NCBI RefSeq assembly: GCF_000295095.1
Contig: NZ_JH806632.1
Coordinates: forward strand, 902,951 to 940,703
Reading direction: 5' to 3'
Length of the DNA: 37,753 nucleotides
Source: Actinomyces timonensis DSM 23838
GTDB lineage: Bacteria > Actinomycetota > Actinomycetes > Actinomycetales > Actinomycetaceae
A model generated the notes under the pieces. It was not told where the DNA came from. It searched no databases and saw only the letters and a list, made by a program, of their open reading frames with translations. How positions within the stretch are numbered: the stretch's first letter is position 1; every line of letters starts with the position of its first letter. Below are positions 1 to 7,347 of this stretch, piece after piece. The translations under genes were made by a program, and so were the position numbers.

Positions 1-2
1 GC

Positions 3-416
3 GTCGTCGTCGTCGATGAGGCGGGGCGGCTGATGCTCGGCCGGCGCTCGGATAACAGCCAATGGGCCGTCATCAGCGGGATCCCCGAGCCCGGCGAGCA
101 GCCGGGCGCGGCGGCGGTGCGCGAGTGCCTGGAGGAGACCGGCGTGGCGATCGAGCTCCTCGGTCTCGTGCATGTGGGGGCCGGGACGCCGAAGACCTTC
201 CCCAACGGGGACCGCTGCGTGTTCATGGATATCGACTTCGCGGCCAGGCCCGCGGCGGGCGCCCAGGCGGCGCGGGTGGCCGACGACGAGTCGCTGGAGG
301 TCGGCTGGTTCGCGCCGGACGAGCTGCCCGAGCCGCTCATGGATTCCGCGCGGCGCCGTATCGCCGCCGCCCAGGCCTGGTTCGCCAGTCCCTCGGCCCC
401 CGCCGCCTTCGACTGA
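3..416 (+). CDS. NUDIX hydrolase, 5' end missing
   Basis: The reading frame is open from the window edge and begins VVVVDEAGRLMLGRRSD, so the true start lies upstream. The NUDIX box is complete: a Gly, five residues, Glu, seven residues, then RECLEETGV. It carries the Arg-Glu and Glu-Glu residues that bind the metal and catalyse hydrolysis of nucleoside diphosphates linked to another group. The visible part is about 137 residues and ends in a short Ala/Pro tail, so little seems to be missing. The substrate cannot be told from sequence. It converges on the isochorismatase-family gene. The 220 bp between them hold no gene or clear terminator. Confidence 0.85.
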   Translation, partial: VVVVDEAGRLMLGRRSDNSQWAVISGIPEPGEQPGAAAVRECLEETGVAIELLGLVHVGAGTPKTFPNGDRCVFMDIDFAARPAAGAQAARVADDESLEVGWFAPDELPEPLMDSARRRIAAAQAWFASPSAPAAFD

Positions 417-636
417 CCCCGCACCCATCCCCCTCCCCTATGAGCGAGACCGGGCGATCAGCACGGCGAAACCGGGCGAACAGCACCGCGAGATCGCTTC
501 AGAGCGCCTCATGCGGGCATCGAGTCGAGGCCCCTCCCCTCGGAGAGCTTGCACGCGGCAAGGACGGGTAGGCCCAGGAACCTCAGCACAGCGCTGGACA
601 GAAGGCGTCGACGGCGGATCATGGCGTCCCCTCGGT

Positions 637-1344
637 TCAGGTGGTTGGCGACCCCTTCGACGATAGGGGTGGGTACGACGCGTGGCGATGGGGCGAGCAA
701 CCCGGGGCAGCGGGGCATGCGCTGGCCGTCCCCGCGAGCGCCGAGGCAGCGAGCCCGTTCGGGCGCAGGGGTCGCCCTGATCGCACGGCATCGGTCCACT
801 CCCGCGCGCTGGCGACGGCGGCCCAGTTGGACTGGAGCAGCACCATGAGCGATTCGTGAAGCGCCTGGGCGCTGACCGCGCCCGCAGCATTGGCCAGGTG
901 GATCGCGCCGGTGGCGTCGGACAGCACCTCGGCGCTCATCCCCCATCGCTCGGCGTCGACCGCCGTGGCCAGCACGCAGTTGTTCGTCATGTAGCCGGCG
1001 AGGGCGATCGTGTCCACGCCCTGCTCGCGCAGCCACGGCCCCAGATCAGTGCTGATGAAGGCGGAGGAGCGCTCCTTGACGACGCGCTTCCAACCGGGGC
1101 GCAGTCTCTCGGCGATCCCAGGGGCGAGCTCGAACTGAGGGGTGCCGGGGTTGAAGGCGCGGGCGCCGCGGCCGGACGAGTGCTGGACGACGGCGATCGG
1201 CAGGCCGGCCTCCTGCGCGGCATCGATGGCCTGGGCGATGCGCTCCAGGCTTCCCTCCCATGCGGGGTACTGGATGCGCAGTGGGCCGCTGGCGTACTGC
1301 TGCTGGGCGTCGATGATGATGAGGGCGCGGCGGGGCGCGGGCAT
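637..1344 (-). CDS. Isochorismatase-family cysteine hydrolase
   Basis: The protein has 235 residues and the fold signature of the isochorismatase-like hydrolases. The family triad is visible as Asp12 (ALIIIDAQ), Lys90 (RVVKERSSAF) and Cys123 (TNNCVLATAVDA). The conserved cis-peptide region GYMTNNC precedes the Cys. Known members hydrolyse amides such as nicotinamide or N-carbamoyl compounds. The substrate here cannot be assigned. The ATG at 1344 has GAGGAG a few bases upstream on its strand. The last 40 or so residues, rich in Ala, Ser and Pro, lie beyond the usual family end at 180-200 residues and may be non-homologous read-through. It is divergent from the GlxA-like gene, with 156 bp shared between them. 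Confidence 0.85.
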   Translation of the reverse strand: MPAPRRALIIIDAQQQYASGPLRIQYPAWEGSLERIAQAIDAAQEAGLPIAVVQHSSGRGARAFNPGTPQFELAPGIAERLRPGWKRVVKERSSAFISTDLGPWLREQGVDTIALAGYMTNNCVLATAVDAERWGMSAEVLSDATGAIHLANAAGAVSAQALHESLMVLLQSNWAAVASAREWTDAVRSGRPLRPNGLAASALAGTASACPAAPGCSPHRHASYPPLSSKGSPTT

Positions 1345-1500
1345 GGCATCTCCTCGGGGCGGTCGGTGGCCGGGATGCGGCCGGGATAGGGCCGGATCTG
1401 TCAGGCCTCAGCCTTCCCGGGCTCGCGGGCAGCCACCAGTGGCTCAAATGCCGCTCTACGATGGATTCGCGCCATCCTTCGTCGAGGAAGCGAGCCCCGC

Positions 1501-2247
1501 ATGCGCATCGCGATCTACGCCTTCGACGGCGTCACCATGTTCCATCTGGCCGCGCCGCAGATGGTCTTCGACACCGTCACGCGCCTGGGCCTGGCGGACT
1601 GGGAGTCGAGGCTCATCGCGGACCGGCCCGGCCAGGTGAGGACGGCCGAGGGGTGGAGCCTTGGCGGCCTCGCCGGCCTGGAGGAGGCCGCGAGCGCTGA
1701 TGCGCTGGTCATGCCTTCGTGGTTCGACGATGGTCGCCCGGTCCCGCCCGAGGTGACCAGCATGATCGTGGACGCCCATGACCGCGGCGCCATCATTCTC
1801 GGCCTGTGCCTCGGCGCGGTCCCAGTGGCGGCGGCGGGCTTGCTCGACGGCAGGACGGCGGTCACCCGCTGGCGGGTCTATCCCGCACTGCGCAGCGCGC
1901 TCCCAGACGTGGGGCTCGATGAGTCAGCCCTCTACATCGACCATGGCGACGTCCTGACCTCCGCGGGCACGGCCGCCTCACTGGACGCCTGCCTCCACCT
2001 GGTGCGCAGGCTCCTCGGCGCGCGGGCGGCCAATGCCGTGGCGCGCCAGCTCGTCATGGCGCCGCACCGCAGTGGCGGCCAGGCGCAGTTCATCGAGCGG
2101 CCGCTTCCCGCGACGGGCGACGACGCCGTCGGAGTACCGCCGCAGGTTTCAGGCCTGAGGGAAATGGCGAGGTTTGAGGATTGCTCGGGCCTCGGCACCC
2201 CCAGAGGAAGCACTCCTCTTCTTCCGCACTCTCCTGACCTGCACTAA
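1501..2247 (+). CDS. DJ-1/PfpI domain protein, a GlxA-type regulator that has lost its HTH
   Basis: Residues 1-190 form the amidase-like DJ-1/PfpI domain found at the N terminus of GlxA/FtrA-family AraC regulators. The nucleophile elbow is GLCLGA with Cys103, followed by AAGLLDGRTAVTRW and the domain end HRSGGQAQFIERPLP. In the family an AraC helix-turn-helix of about 100 residues follows that last motif. Here the frame instead runs into about 45 unrelated residues, most of them translated from the adjacent 129-bp palindromic repeat. The last codons of the lost HTH remain in another frame at 2123-2158. The domain may still fold, but a DNA-binding role is unlikely. The gene is best read as a deletion derivative. 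A GAGGAA lies 12 bases before the ATG. Confidence 0.8.
   Translation: MRIAIYAFDGVTMFHLAAPQMVFDTVTRLGLADWESRLIADRPGQVRTAEGWSLGGLAGLEEAASADALVMPSWFDDGRPVPPEVTSMIVDAHDRGAIILGLCLGAVPVAAAGLLDGRTAVTRWRVYPALRSALPDVGLDESALYIDHGDVLTSAGTAASLDACLHLVRRLLGARAANAVARQLVMAPHRSGGQAQFIERPLPATGDDAVGVPPQVSGLREMARFEDCSGLGTPRGSTPLLPHSPDLH
2123..2158 (+). pseudogene. Remnant of the AraC HTH C terminus, out of frame
   Basis: Read from 2123 in frame 2, the codons give TPSEYRRRFQA followed by TGA at 2156-2158. This is the usual end of an AraC-family DNA-binding domain (consensus TPSxYRRRF). It lies in the +1 frame relative to the upstream GlxA-like gene. An internal deletion with its junction near 2110-2125 therefore removed most of the HTH and shifted the frame. 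The natural stop codon now sits just before the 129-bp repeat. Confidence 0.7.
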
Positions 2248-2294
2248 CAGAACACGTGACACGGCGTCAGAAAAAGGAATCCTCAAACCTGGCC
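2166..2294. repeat. 129-bp palindromic repeat, copy A
   Basis: The copy is bounded by terminal inverted repeats related to GGCCAGGTTTGAGGATT. The left end reads GGCGAGGTTTGAGGATT and the right end AATCCTCAAACCTGGCC. Similarity continues a few bases outward as AAATG and CACTTT. The second block (GCTCGGGCC) and the right-hand block (CCTGACCTGC, then CGTCAG and AAAAAGGAATCC) are shared with the copies at 3496-3624 and 28766-28894. It begins 8 bases after the old stop codon of the broken GlxA-type gene and carries no ORF of its own. It fits a MITE-like or REP-like element. Confidence 0.85.
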
Positions 2295-2337
2295 ACTTTC
2301 CTGACACGAGCCACGCCTGCGGTTCTCATGCTAAGCT

Positions 2338-2347
2338 AACGATCGTT
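2338..2347. promoter_or_regulatory. Candidate TetR operator AACGATCGTT
   Basis: This perfect 10-bp palindrome lies 24 bases before the ATG of the TetR gene. A -10-like TAAGCT (2332-2337) is directly upstream. The position over a promoter suggests autorepression of the TetR and membrane-protein pair. This is inferred from the palindrome and its position only. Confidence 0.4.
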
Positions 2348-2371
2348 CGTTTCCTGAGGATAGGAGCAAGG

Positions 2372-3094
2372 ATGCCCCGCACCACGCGCCAGGCGGCGCT
2401 GCCCACGCGCCAAGCCCTCCTCGATGCCGCCAAGGAGGCCTTCGCCACCCACGGCTTCGCGGGCACATCCATCCGCGCTCTCGCGGGCGCCGTCGGCATC
2501 AAGGAGAGCTCCTTCTACAACCACTTCTCCTCCAAGCAGGCACTGCTGGACGCCGTGCTCGACCTGGCCGAGCAGCGGCTGGGCCAGACTGGCGAACAGT
2601 TCGCCGTCCCCCTTGAGGACGCGTCGGCGGCCGCCGACGTCTACGAGGACATGAGCCGTGATCGGCTGGAGGAGGTCGCCGCCGGTTTCGCGCGGCTCTG
2701 GCTCACAGACCCCGATGTCATCGCCGCGCGCCGCATCCTCACCCTGGAGCAGTTCCGCACCCCCGAGGCCGGCGCGCGCCTGCGCGGCCTCACCGTGCAG
2801 CGCCCTCTGGCCTTCCAGGCCGAGCTCTTCACCGCCCTCATCGAGCGGGGAGGTTTCAGGGAGGCCGACCCTCAGGCTGTGGCACTGGCCTTCTGGGGAC
2901 CGATCCACCTCATCCTGTCCGGCGCGAGCGGGCCGGCGGACCTGGATGAGGCCCTGCGCCGCATCCACCTGCACCTGGAGCACTTCTGCGCCACCCACCT
3001 CGCCGACGACGCGCCCGCGCGGCCCGCCCGAGGCTCGCATTCCAAGCAGGGCGGCCCCAGGCCTCGCCCGGCCGGCCAGGAGCGCCGGACATGA
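2372..3094 (+). CDS. TetR/AcrR-family transcriptional regulator
   Basis: The protein has 240 residues. The N-terminal helix-turn-helix spans roughly residues 10-56, with AAKEAFATHGFAGTSIRALA then GIKESSFYNHFSSKQALL, the usual TetR recognition helix. The ligand-binding half follows and cannot be matched to a particular inducer. The last 30 residues are a Pro/Arg-rich tail. I chose the ATG at 2372 because GGAGCAAGG precedes it and the HTH begins soon after. A longer ORF starts upstream but would run through the repeat. The stop overlaps the ATG of the next gene by four bases (ATGA), so it probably controls that small membrane protein. The pair lies between repeat copies A and B. Confidence 0.9.
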   Translation: MPRTTRQAALPTRQALLDAAKEAFATHGFAGTSIRALAGAVGIKESSFYNHFSSKQALLDAVLDLAEQRLGQTGEQFAVPLEDASAAADVYEDMSRDRLEEVAAGFARLWLTDPDVIAARRILTLEQFRTPEAGARLRGLTVQRPLAFQAELFTALIERGGFREADPQAVALAFWGPIHLILSGASGPADLDEALRRIHLHLEHFCATHLADDAPARPARGSHSKQGGPRPRPAGQERRT

Positions 3095-3507
3095 GGCGAC
3101 TTCGTGGCTGGATGCTGGGCCTGGCGGTCTTCCAGGGGCTGTCCACACTGGTGGGGATGGTCGAGCTCATCCTCGCCCCGCAGTGGTTCGCGCCGATGCT
3201 GGCGGGCACGGCCTTCGCCGAGCGGACAGGGCTGGCGGCGCTGCTGCTGGGAGTCGTCGTCGGCGGGGCGCAGTGGACCGCGGTGGCCGCGCACCTGCGG
3301 TGGCGCGCCTGGATGCCGGCGGCGCACACGGCGGCTGGCATGGTCATGCTCGGGTGGATCGCCGGTGAGTGCCTGGTCATCGACTCCTTCATGTGGACCC
3401 ACGCCCTGTGGGGAGGCATTGGGGCGCTCCAGGTGCTGGCAGTGGCCGTCCTGCTCGGCGCCTTCCGGCCGTGGGCGCCCGCAGACGTCGGAAGTGGCGA
3501 GGTTTGA
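3091..3507 (+). CDS. Small four-helix membrane protein, function unknown
   Basis: The protein has 138 residues and about four hydrophobic segments, near residues 7-29, 45-65, 75-98 and 105-126. I do not recognise a specific family. The size and layout resemble small DoxX-like or DUF4267-type membrane proteins. Its start overlaps the stop of the upstream TetR gene, so it is the likely target and partner of that regulator. The final codons (GSGEV and TGA) lie inside the left end of repeat copy B, whose GTTTGA supplies the stop. The original C terminus may therefore have been replaced. Confidence 0.75.
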   Translation: MRRLRGWMLGLAVFQGLSTLVGMVELILAPQWFAPMLAGTAFAERTGLAALLLGVVVGGAQWTAVAAHLRWRAWMPAAHTAAGMVMLGWIAGECLVIDSFMWTHALWGGIGALQVLAVAVLLGAFRPWAPADVGSGEV

Positions 3508-3624
3508 GGATTGCTCGGGCCACAGCGCCCCCTCGCGAGCCGCCCTGCGTCTTTCGCCCCTTCCTGACCTGCGCCAGCAGAACACGTGACGCCGCGTCAG
3601 GAAAAGGAATCCTCAAACCTGGCC
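3496..3624. repeat. 129-bp palindromic repeat, copy B
   Basis: It has the same length and orientation as copy A and the same ends, GGCGAGGTTTGAGGATT and AATCCTCAAACCTGGCC. In the right half TTCCTGAC (3560-3567) pairs perfectly with GTCAGGAA (3597-3604), forming an internal stem. Its left end provides the stop codon of the membrane-protein gene. Its right end stops 21 bases short of the 3' end of the convergent GH13 gene, so it could act as a transcriptional boundary between them. Confidence 0.85.
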
Positions 3625-3645
3625 ATTTTCCTGGCGAGCCCGGTC

Positions 3646-4947
3646 TCACCGAGGGGGCTCGACGACGAGCGGCGCCTCCCCGGGCGCGCTCACGACGGCG
3701 CGGGGCGCGGGAAGCAGGTCCAGTTCGACCCGCAGCCGCTCCCCCTGCTCGCCGACGGCGTCGTAGCACAGGCGCTCATTGGCCAGCTCAGCCACCTCGG
3801 TGCGCGCCCGCACGAGCCAGGGGTGGCGGCGCCGTATCCCGATGAGGTCCTGGTGGAGGCGGTGCATCCACTCCCCCAGGGTCGAGAGCCCAGCAGGAGT
3901 GTCGGGCAGCGCGGGCCGGACCTCGTCGTCGCCGCCGATCTCGTCGCGCTTGACACCGGTGAAGGCCTGCTCGTCGCCGTAGTAGATGGAGGGCACCCCG
4001 CCCACGGTCATGAGGAGGACGACGGCGAGCGCCGCCTTGCCCGGCCCCACCCGGCTGGCGATGCGGGTGACGTCGTGATTGCCGACGAAGGTGGCAGGAA
4101 GGAAGGAGTCGAGGAACTCGTTGTGGCGCCCCAGGCACCAGTCGAGCTCGAAGAAGTTGGCGTCGTTCAGCGAGCTCCAGATGGCCTTCCACAACTCGTA
4201 CTGGGTGAGGCTGTCCACCCCCGAGGCCTGGACGATCCCCGCGTAGTCGCCGTGGATGACCTCGGCCATGAACCAGGCCTCCGGGTGGCGCTCACGCACG
4301 GCGGGCAGCACGCGCGCCCAGAAGGCGGGCGGGACGGCGTAGGCGGCGTCGAGCCTCCAGGCGGTGGCGCCGCGGTCGAGCCAGTGGGTCATGACGTCGC
4401 CCACGAGCCGGGCGGTCTCGGGGCTGTCATGGTTGAGGAGGGGCAGGGAGCCGTGGCCCTCGAAGACGGCGTAGTCGCCGCCCGGCCCGATGGGCTCGGT
4501 GAATCGGAAGAGCTCGCGCTCGCTCCCCCCGGCCAGCGCCGCCTGGAAAAGGGGGTGGTCGTAGCCGACATGGTTGAACACGCCGTCGAGCATGAGGGCC
4601 AGGCCCCGCGCGCGGCAGGCCTCGGCGAGGCGGTCGAAGGCGGCGTCGTCCCCCAGGCGCGGGTCGATGGCGAAGTGGTCGGTGGTGTCGTAGCCGTGGG
4701 TGGCGGAGCGGAAGATCGGCCCGAGGGACAGGCCGTTGGCTCCGAGCTCGACGGCGTAGTCGAGCCAGGGCTCCAGGCGGTCGAGCCGTGCCGGGGCCCC
4801 CGGGGTCTGCGCGGCGGGCGCCTCCCCCACGGCGGGCCGGATCGGCGCACCAGTGGCGCCCAGGGGGTAGACCTGCCACCAGATCGCGTGGTCGACCCAT
4901 GCGGGCCCCCGCCTCGACGGGCTTACTCCAGCAGACTCAGGACTCAT
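3646..4947 (-). CDS. GH13 alpha-amylase-family glycosidase
   Basis: The protein has 433 residues and is a (beta/alpha)8 glycosidase with the four GH13 regions in order. These are DGVFNH (121-126), WRLDAAY with the nucleophile Asp200, FMAEVIHG with the acid/base Glu229, and FVGNHDVTR with the transition-state Asp292. It has no signal peptide, so it should be cytoplasmic and act on alpha-glucans or maltodextrins. The early motif WWQVYPLG fits trehalose-synthase or maltodextrin-glucosidase-like subgroups, but the exact specificity is unclear. The start at 4947 gives MSPESAG. The frame is open much further upstream without homology. No strong ribosome site precedes it. It is divergent from the membrane-anchored gene at 5174. 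Confidence 0.88.
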   Translation of the reverse strand: MSPESAGVSPSRRGPAWVDHAIWWQVYPLGATGAPIRPAVGEAPAAQTPGAPARLDRLEPWLDYAVELGANGLSLGPIFRSATHGYDTTDHFAIDPRLGDDAAFDRLAEACRARGLALMLDGVFNHVGYDHPLFQAALAGGSERELFRFTEPIGPGGDYAVFEGHGSLPLLNHDSPETARLVGDVMTHWLDRGATAWRLDAAYAVPPAFWARVLPAVRERHPEAWFMAEVIHGDYAGIVQASGVDSLTQYELWKAIWSSLNDANFFELDWCLGRHNEFLDSFLPATFVGNHDVTRIASRVGPGKAALAVVLLMTVGGVPSIYYGDEQAFTGVKRDEIGGDDEVRPALPDTPAGLSTLGEWMHRLHQDLIGIRRRHPWLVRARTEVAELANERLCYDAVGEQGERLRVELDLLPAPRAVVSAPGEAPLVVEPPR

Positions 4948-5173
4948 ACATTGAGGGTACCCATCGATCGGGTCCGAGGACGCGAAACCGGAAGACAGCA
5001 CGAGCGCGCGCCGGTGCGGGCGACCGCGCCCGCTGGCGGAGGCGGATCGGAGCCGGGTTCGGGAACGGCCTCGGCCTCGCGGTGAGCCGCAGGTAGAGGG
5101 TTGGGGACCCGCTCGGCGTGAGAACCGTCCCTGTCTGAAGGGGTGCGCCGAAGGATACGATCGGGCAACAATA

Positions 5174-6817
5174 GTGAGCATGCTCGCCACCGTTGCCTTG
5201 CCTGCCCTGCAGATCGTCCTGACCCTCGTCGTCGGATTCCTCGCGTGGCGCGCTGTCCAAGTGGCGGCCGAGGCACGATCGGAGGCCCAGGCTGCCCGAT
5301 CGGAGGCCGCTTCCGCCCGCGCTGCCGGGGCGGCGGCCCCCTCGAGCGGGGGCATACCCCCGGAGGCCCTGTCCCGGATCGAGGAGCAGTTGCGCCGGCT
5401 CAGCGCCGCCCGGGCAGCGGATGCGGGCGAGCAGCACCACGCGGCCCCCAGCGAGCGCCTCATGAGCGAGAAGGCGGACGCCTACCGCGGCTTCCTGCGC
5501 GAGATCGCCTCCGAGAACACGCATATCGGCACCGGCATGACCGTGCAGACCTCCGACGCCGCCGAGGAGGCGCTGAGCCGCCTGCGCTCGGTGACCGTGC
5601 TCATGGGGTCGGAGGAGATCCTGCGCTCCCTGCGGAACTTCTCGATCATCCGCGGCCAGCGGCCCTCCGCGCGCTGGACTGAGCCCGCCATCATGGCCTA
5701 CGCCCGCCTCCAGGTGTGCTTGGTGCAGGCGATCCGCCGTGACCTGGACACAACCAGCGAGCCCCTGAGCCCTGAGGAGACCTGGGCGTCAATGAGCACG
5801 GGCACCGCCGACCCGGCCTTCCGCCTGGCCATGCTCACCCCGATCTCGGAGGTGCTGCACCACGCGGGCCAGGACCTGTCCCTCTACGACCTTCGCGAGG
5901 AGCCGACGGCACTCGCGCAGCGCTCGGCCGCCAGCGCGCGGTCGGCGTCGAGCGCCTCATCCGCGCAGCGGGCGCAGACCGGCCCGATCGCGCCGATCGA
6001 GCAGCCCATCGCGGCCGAGCCCACCGTCGCGCCGATGGCCGCGCCTGTGGCCGAGCGCGCCGCGGAGCCCGTGGCCACGGCGATCCAGGCGGAGCCCGTC
6101 GCCTACCATCAGCGCATCAACCGCCCCGAGCCGGCCGACTACGGGACGCCCGGGCGCTCGTCCGCGTCCAGCGCCCCGTCCACCGGGGTGCCGGAGGCGA
6201 CGCCTGCCTCAACAACAGCCGCAGCGGCCGACCCGAGCCCGGCCAGCCCCACCCCCGGACCGACCTCCTCGTATGGCTCGACTGATCCGGCCCCCTCCCA
6301 CGTGGCCGCCAGCGCCTCGCCGCGCAGCAGCACCGCCCAGATCCCACCGACCGAGGCGACGATCCCCGACACCGTCTCCTCGCCGACCCCCACGGCACCG
6401 GGAGCGTCCGCGCGGCGCCCCGTCCACGCCCCGGGGCGCGCGACGCACAGGTCGGCGGCCACGTCCCCGACGGTGAGGCTGTCCGCCTCCTCGCCCTCCT
6501 CCATGACTGTGTCGGTTTCCTCGGCCGCGCCCGCTGCTGGCTCCGCGCCGGCTGCCGCAGAGGAGCCCTCCGCCACCCCCGCGCGACGCGGCCCGAGCCA
6601 GCCCGGCGCGCACGGGCAGGCGGCCGCGAGGCGCGCGGGGACCGCCGCGGGAGGCGCTGGCTCCTCGTGGGCCCAGGCCGATGGCGCCCGCCCCCAGTGG
6701 GGTCTTCGCCAGTTCGCGCAGGAGAATCAGTCCGGCCGGGGGCGGTCCGGCTCCTCCGGTGACCAGGACCGCCCCAGCCGTCCGCGCCCCGGGCGGATCA
6801 CCGCTCCCCGGAAGTAG
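5174..6817 (+). CDS. Membrane-anchored protein with a long disordered Ala/Ser/Pro tail
   Basis: The protein has 547 residues. One N-terminal transmembrane segment (about residues 4-25) is followed by an Ala/Glu/Arg-rich helix likely to form a coiled coil (28-55). A folded alpha-helical region spans about 95-240, from MSEKADAYRGFLREIASE to HHAGQDLSLYDL. The remaining 300 residues are Ala, Pro, Ser and Thr and probably disordered. I do not recognise a family. The layout suits a membrane-tethered cytoplasmic scaffold. The start is GTG at 5174 or ATG at 5180. A -10-like TACGAT (5156-5161) lies about 12 bases upstream, so the leader would be very short. A strong hairpin follows the gene at 6892. 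Confidence 0.7.
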   Translation: MSMLATVALPALQIVLTLVVGFLAWRAVQVAAEARSEAQAARSEAASARAAGAAAPSSGGIPPEALSRIEEQLRRLSAARAADAGEQHHAAPSERLMSEKADAYRGFLREIASENTHIGTGMTVQTSDAAEEALSRLRSVTVLMGSEEILRSLRNFSIIRGQRPSARWTEPAIMAYARLQVCLVQAIRRDLDTTSEPLSPEETWASMSTGTADPAFRLAMLTPISEVLHHAGQDLSLYDLREEPTALAQRSAASARSASSASSAQRAQTGPIAPIEQPIAAEPTVAPMAAPVAERAAEPVATAIQAEPVAYHQRINRPEPADYGTPGRSSASSAPSTGVPEATPASTTAAAADPSPASPTPGPTSSYGSTDPAPSHVAASASPRSSTAQIPPTEATIPDTVSSPTPTAPGASARRPVHAPGRATHRSAATSPTVRLSASSPSSMTVSVSSAAPAAGSAPAAAEEPSATPARRGPSQPGAHGQAAARRAGTAAGGAGSSWAQADGARPQWGLRQFAQENQSGRGRSGSSGDQDRPSRPRPGRITAPRK

Positions 6818-6891
6818 GCCCGGCGCTCGGGGCCCTGAGCTCGTGCGGGGCCCCGGGCCCTCCGCCCCGAGCCAGCAATGACCGCAACAAC

Positions 6892-6942
6892 CGACGACGG
6901 CGCCCGCCACCCCGTTCATGAGGGTGGCGGGCGCCGTCGTCG
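6892..6942. terminator. Perfect 21-bp hairpin between convergent genes
   Basis: The arms 6892-6912 and 6922-6942 are perfectly complementary around a 9-base loop and almost entirely G and C. The hairpin lies between the convergent genes ending at 6817 and 6958. There is no T-tract on either side, which is common for actinobacterial hairpin terminators. It could serve both strands. Confidence 0.7.
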
Positions 6943-6957
6943 AAGAGTCTGGCCTGC

Positions 6958-7209
6958 TCAGCCAGAGATCGTGGCCGAGACGATGATGGCCACGGCAATG
7001 GCCGTGCCGGCGAAGGCGACGCCGAGGCCGACGTTCTGGTCCTCGAGGAGCTCGCGGCGCAGGTCGAGTCCGAAAGCCTTGTTGACGGCCCAGGTGAAGA
7101 CCATGAGCAGGACGACGCCGAGAACGGCGTAGACGACCGTGGCCAGGATGGACTCCCAGGTCAGTCCCACGCTCGATAGGTTGTGGCTTACCAGGGGCAT
7201 TGTGTTCAT
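6958..7209 (-). CDS. DUF350 family membrane protein
   Basis: The protein has 83 residues and two transmembrane segments, around residues 20-43 and 60-81. Between them lies a polar stretch, FGLDLRRELLEDQNVGLGVAFAG, with the Asp-Gln-Asn-x-Gly pattern of DUF350 proteins (PF03994). I chose the ATG at 7209 over a longer ORF because GGAGGA sits eight bases before it and the homology begins nearby. The function of DUF350 proteins is not established, although they often neighbour small membrane or potential-stress genes. The gene at 7348-7800 lies upstream on the same strand with a 138-bp gap, so co-transcription is possible. Confidence 0.8.
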   Translation of the reverse strand: MNTMPLVSHNLSSVGLTWESILATVVYAVLGVVLLMVFTWAVNKAFGLDLRRELLEDQNVGLGVAFAGTAIAVAIIVSATISG

Positions 7210-7347
7210 GCTTCCTCCGTGTTCTCGCGCCTCAGGGCGCGCGCGGGCGGGTGGTTCGACGCCGTCGAGACTACCGGCCCGCACCGCCCCTCGCGCAGGG
7301 GACGGCTGAGCCTTGACACCGGCCGGGACCTGGGTGGCGCGACGCTC

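Noticed and set aside
417-636. Possible gene or terminator between the NUDIX and isochorismatase genes
   Set aside because: Several frames are open only because of the GC content. No domain, start signal or strong hairpin is visible.
2166-3624. Repeat copies A and B considered as a CRISPR array or as ends of a complete insertion sequence
   Set aside because: The units are 129 bp, palindromic and 1.3 kb apart with genes between, so this is not a CRISPR. The enclosed genes are a TetR regulator and a membrane protein, not a transposase.
3586-5085. 499-residue plus-strand ORF opposite the GH13 gene
   Set aside because: It is a GC-driven mirror of the glycosidase frame. The opposite strand has all four GH13 motifs, while this ORF has no recognisable domain.
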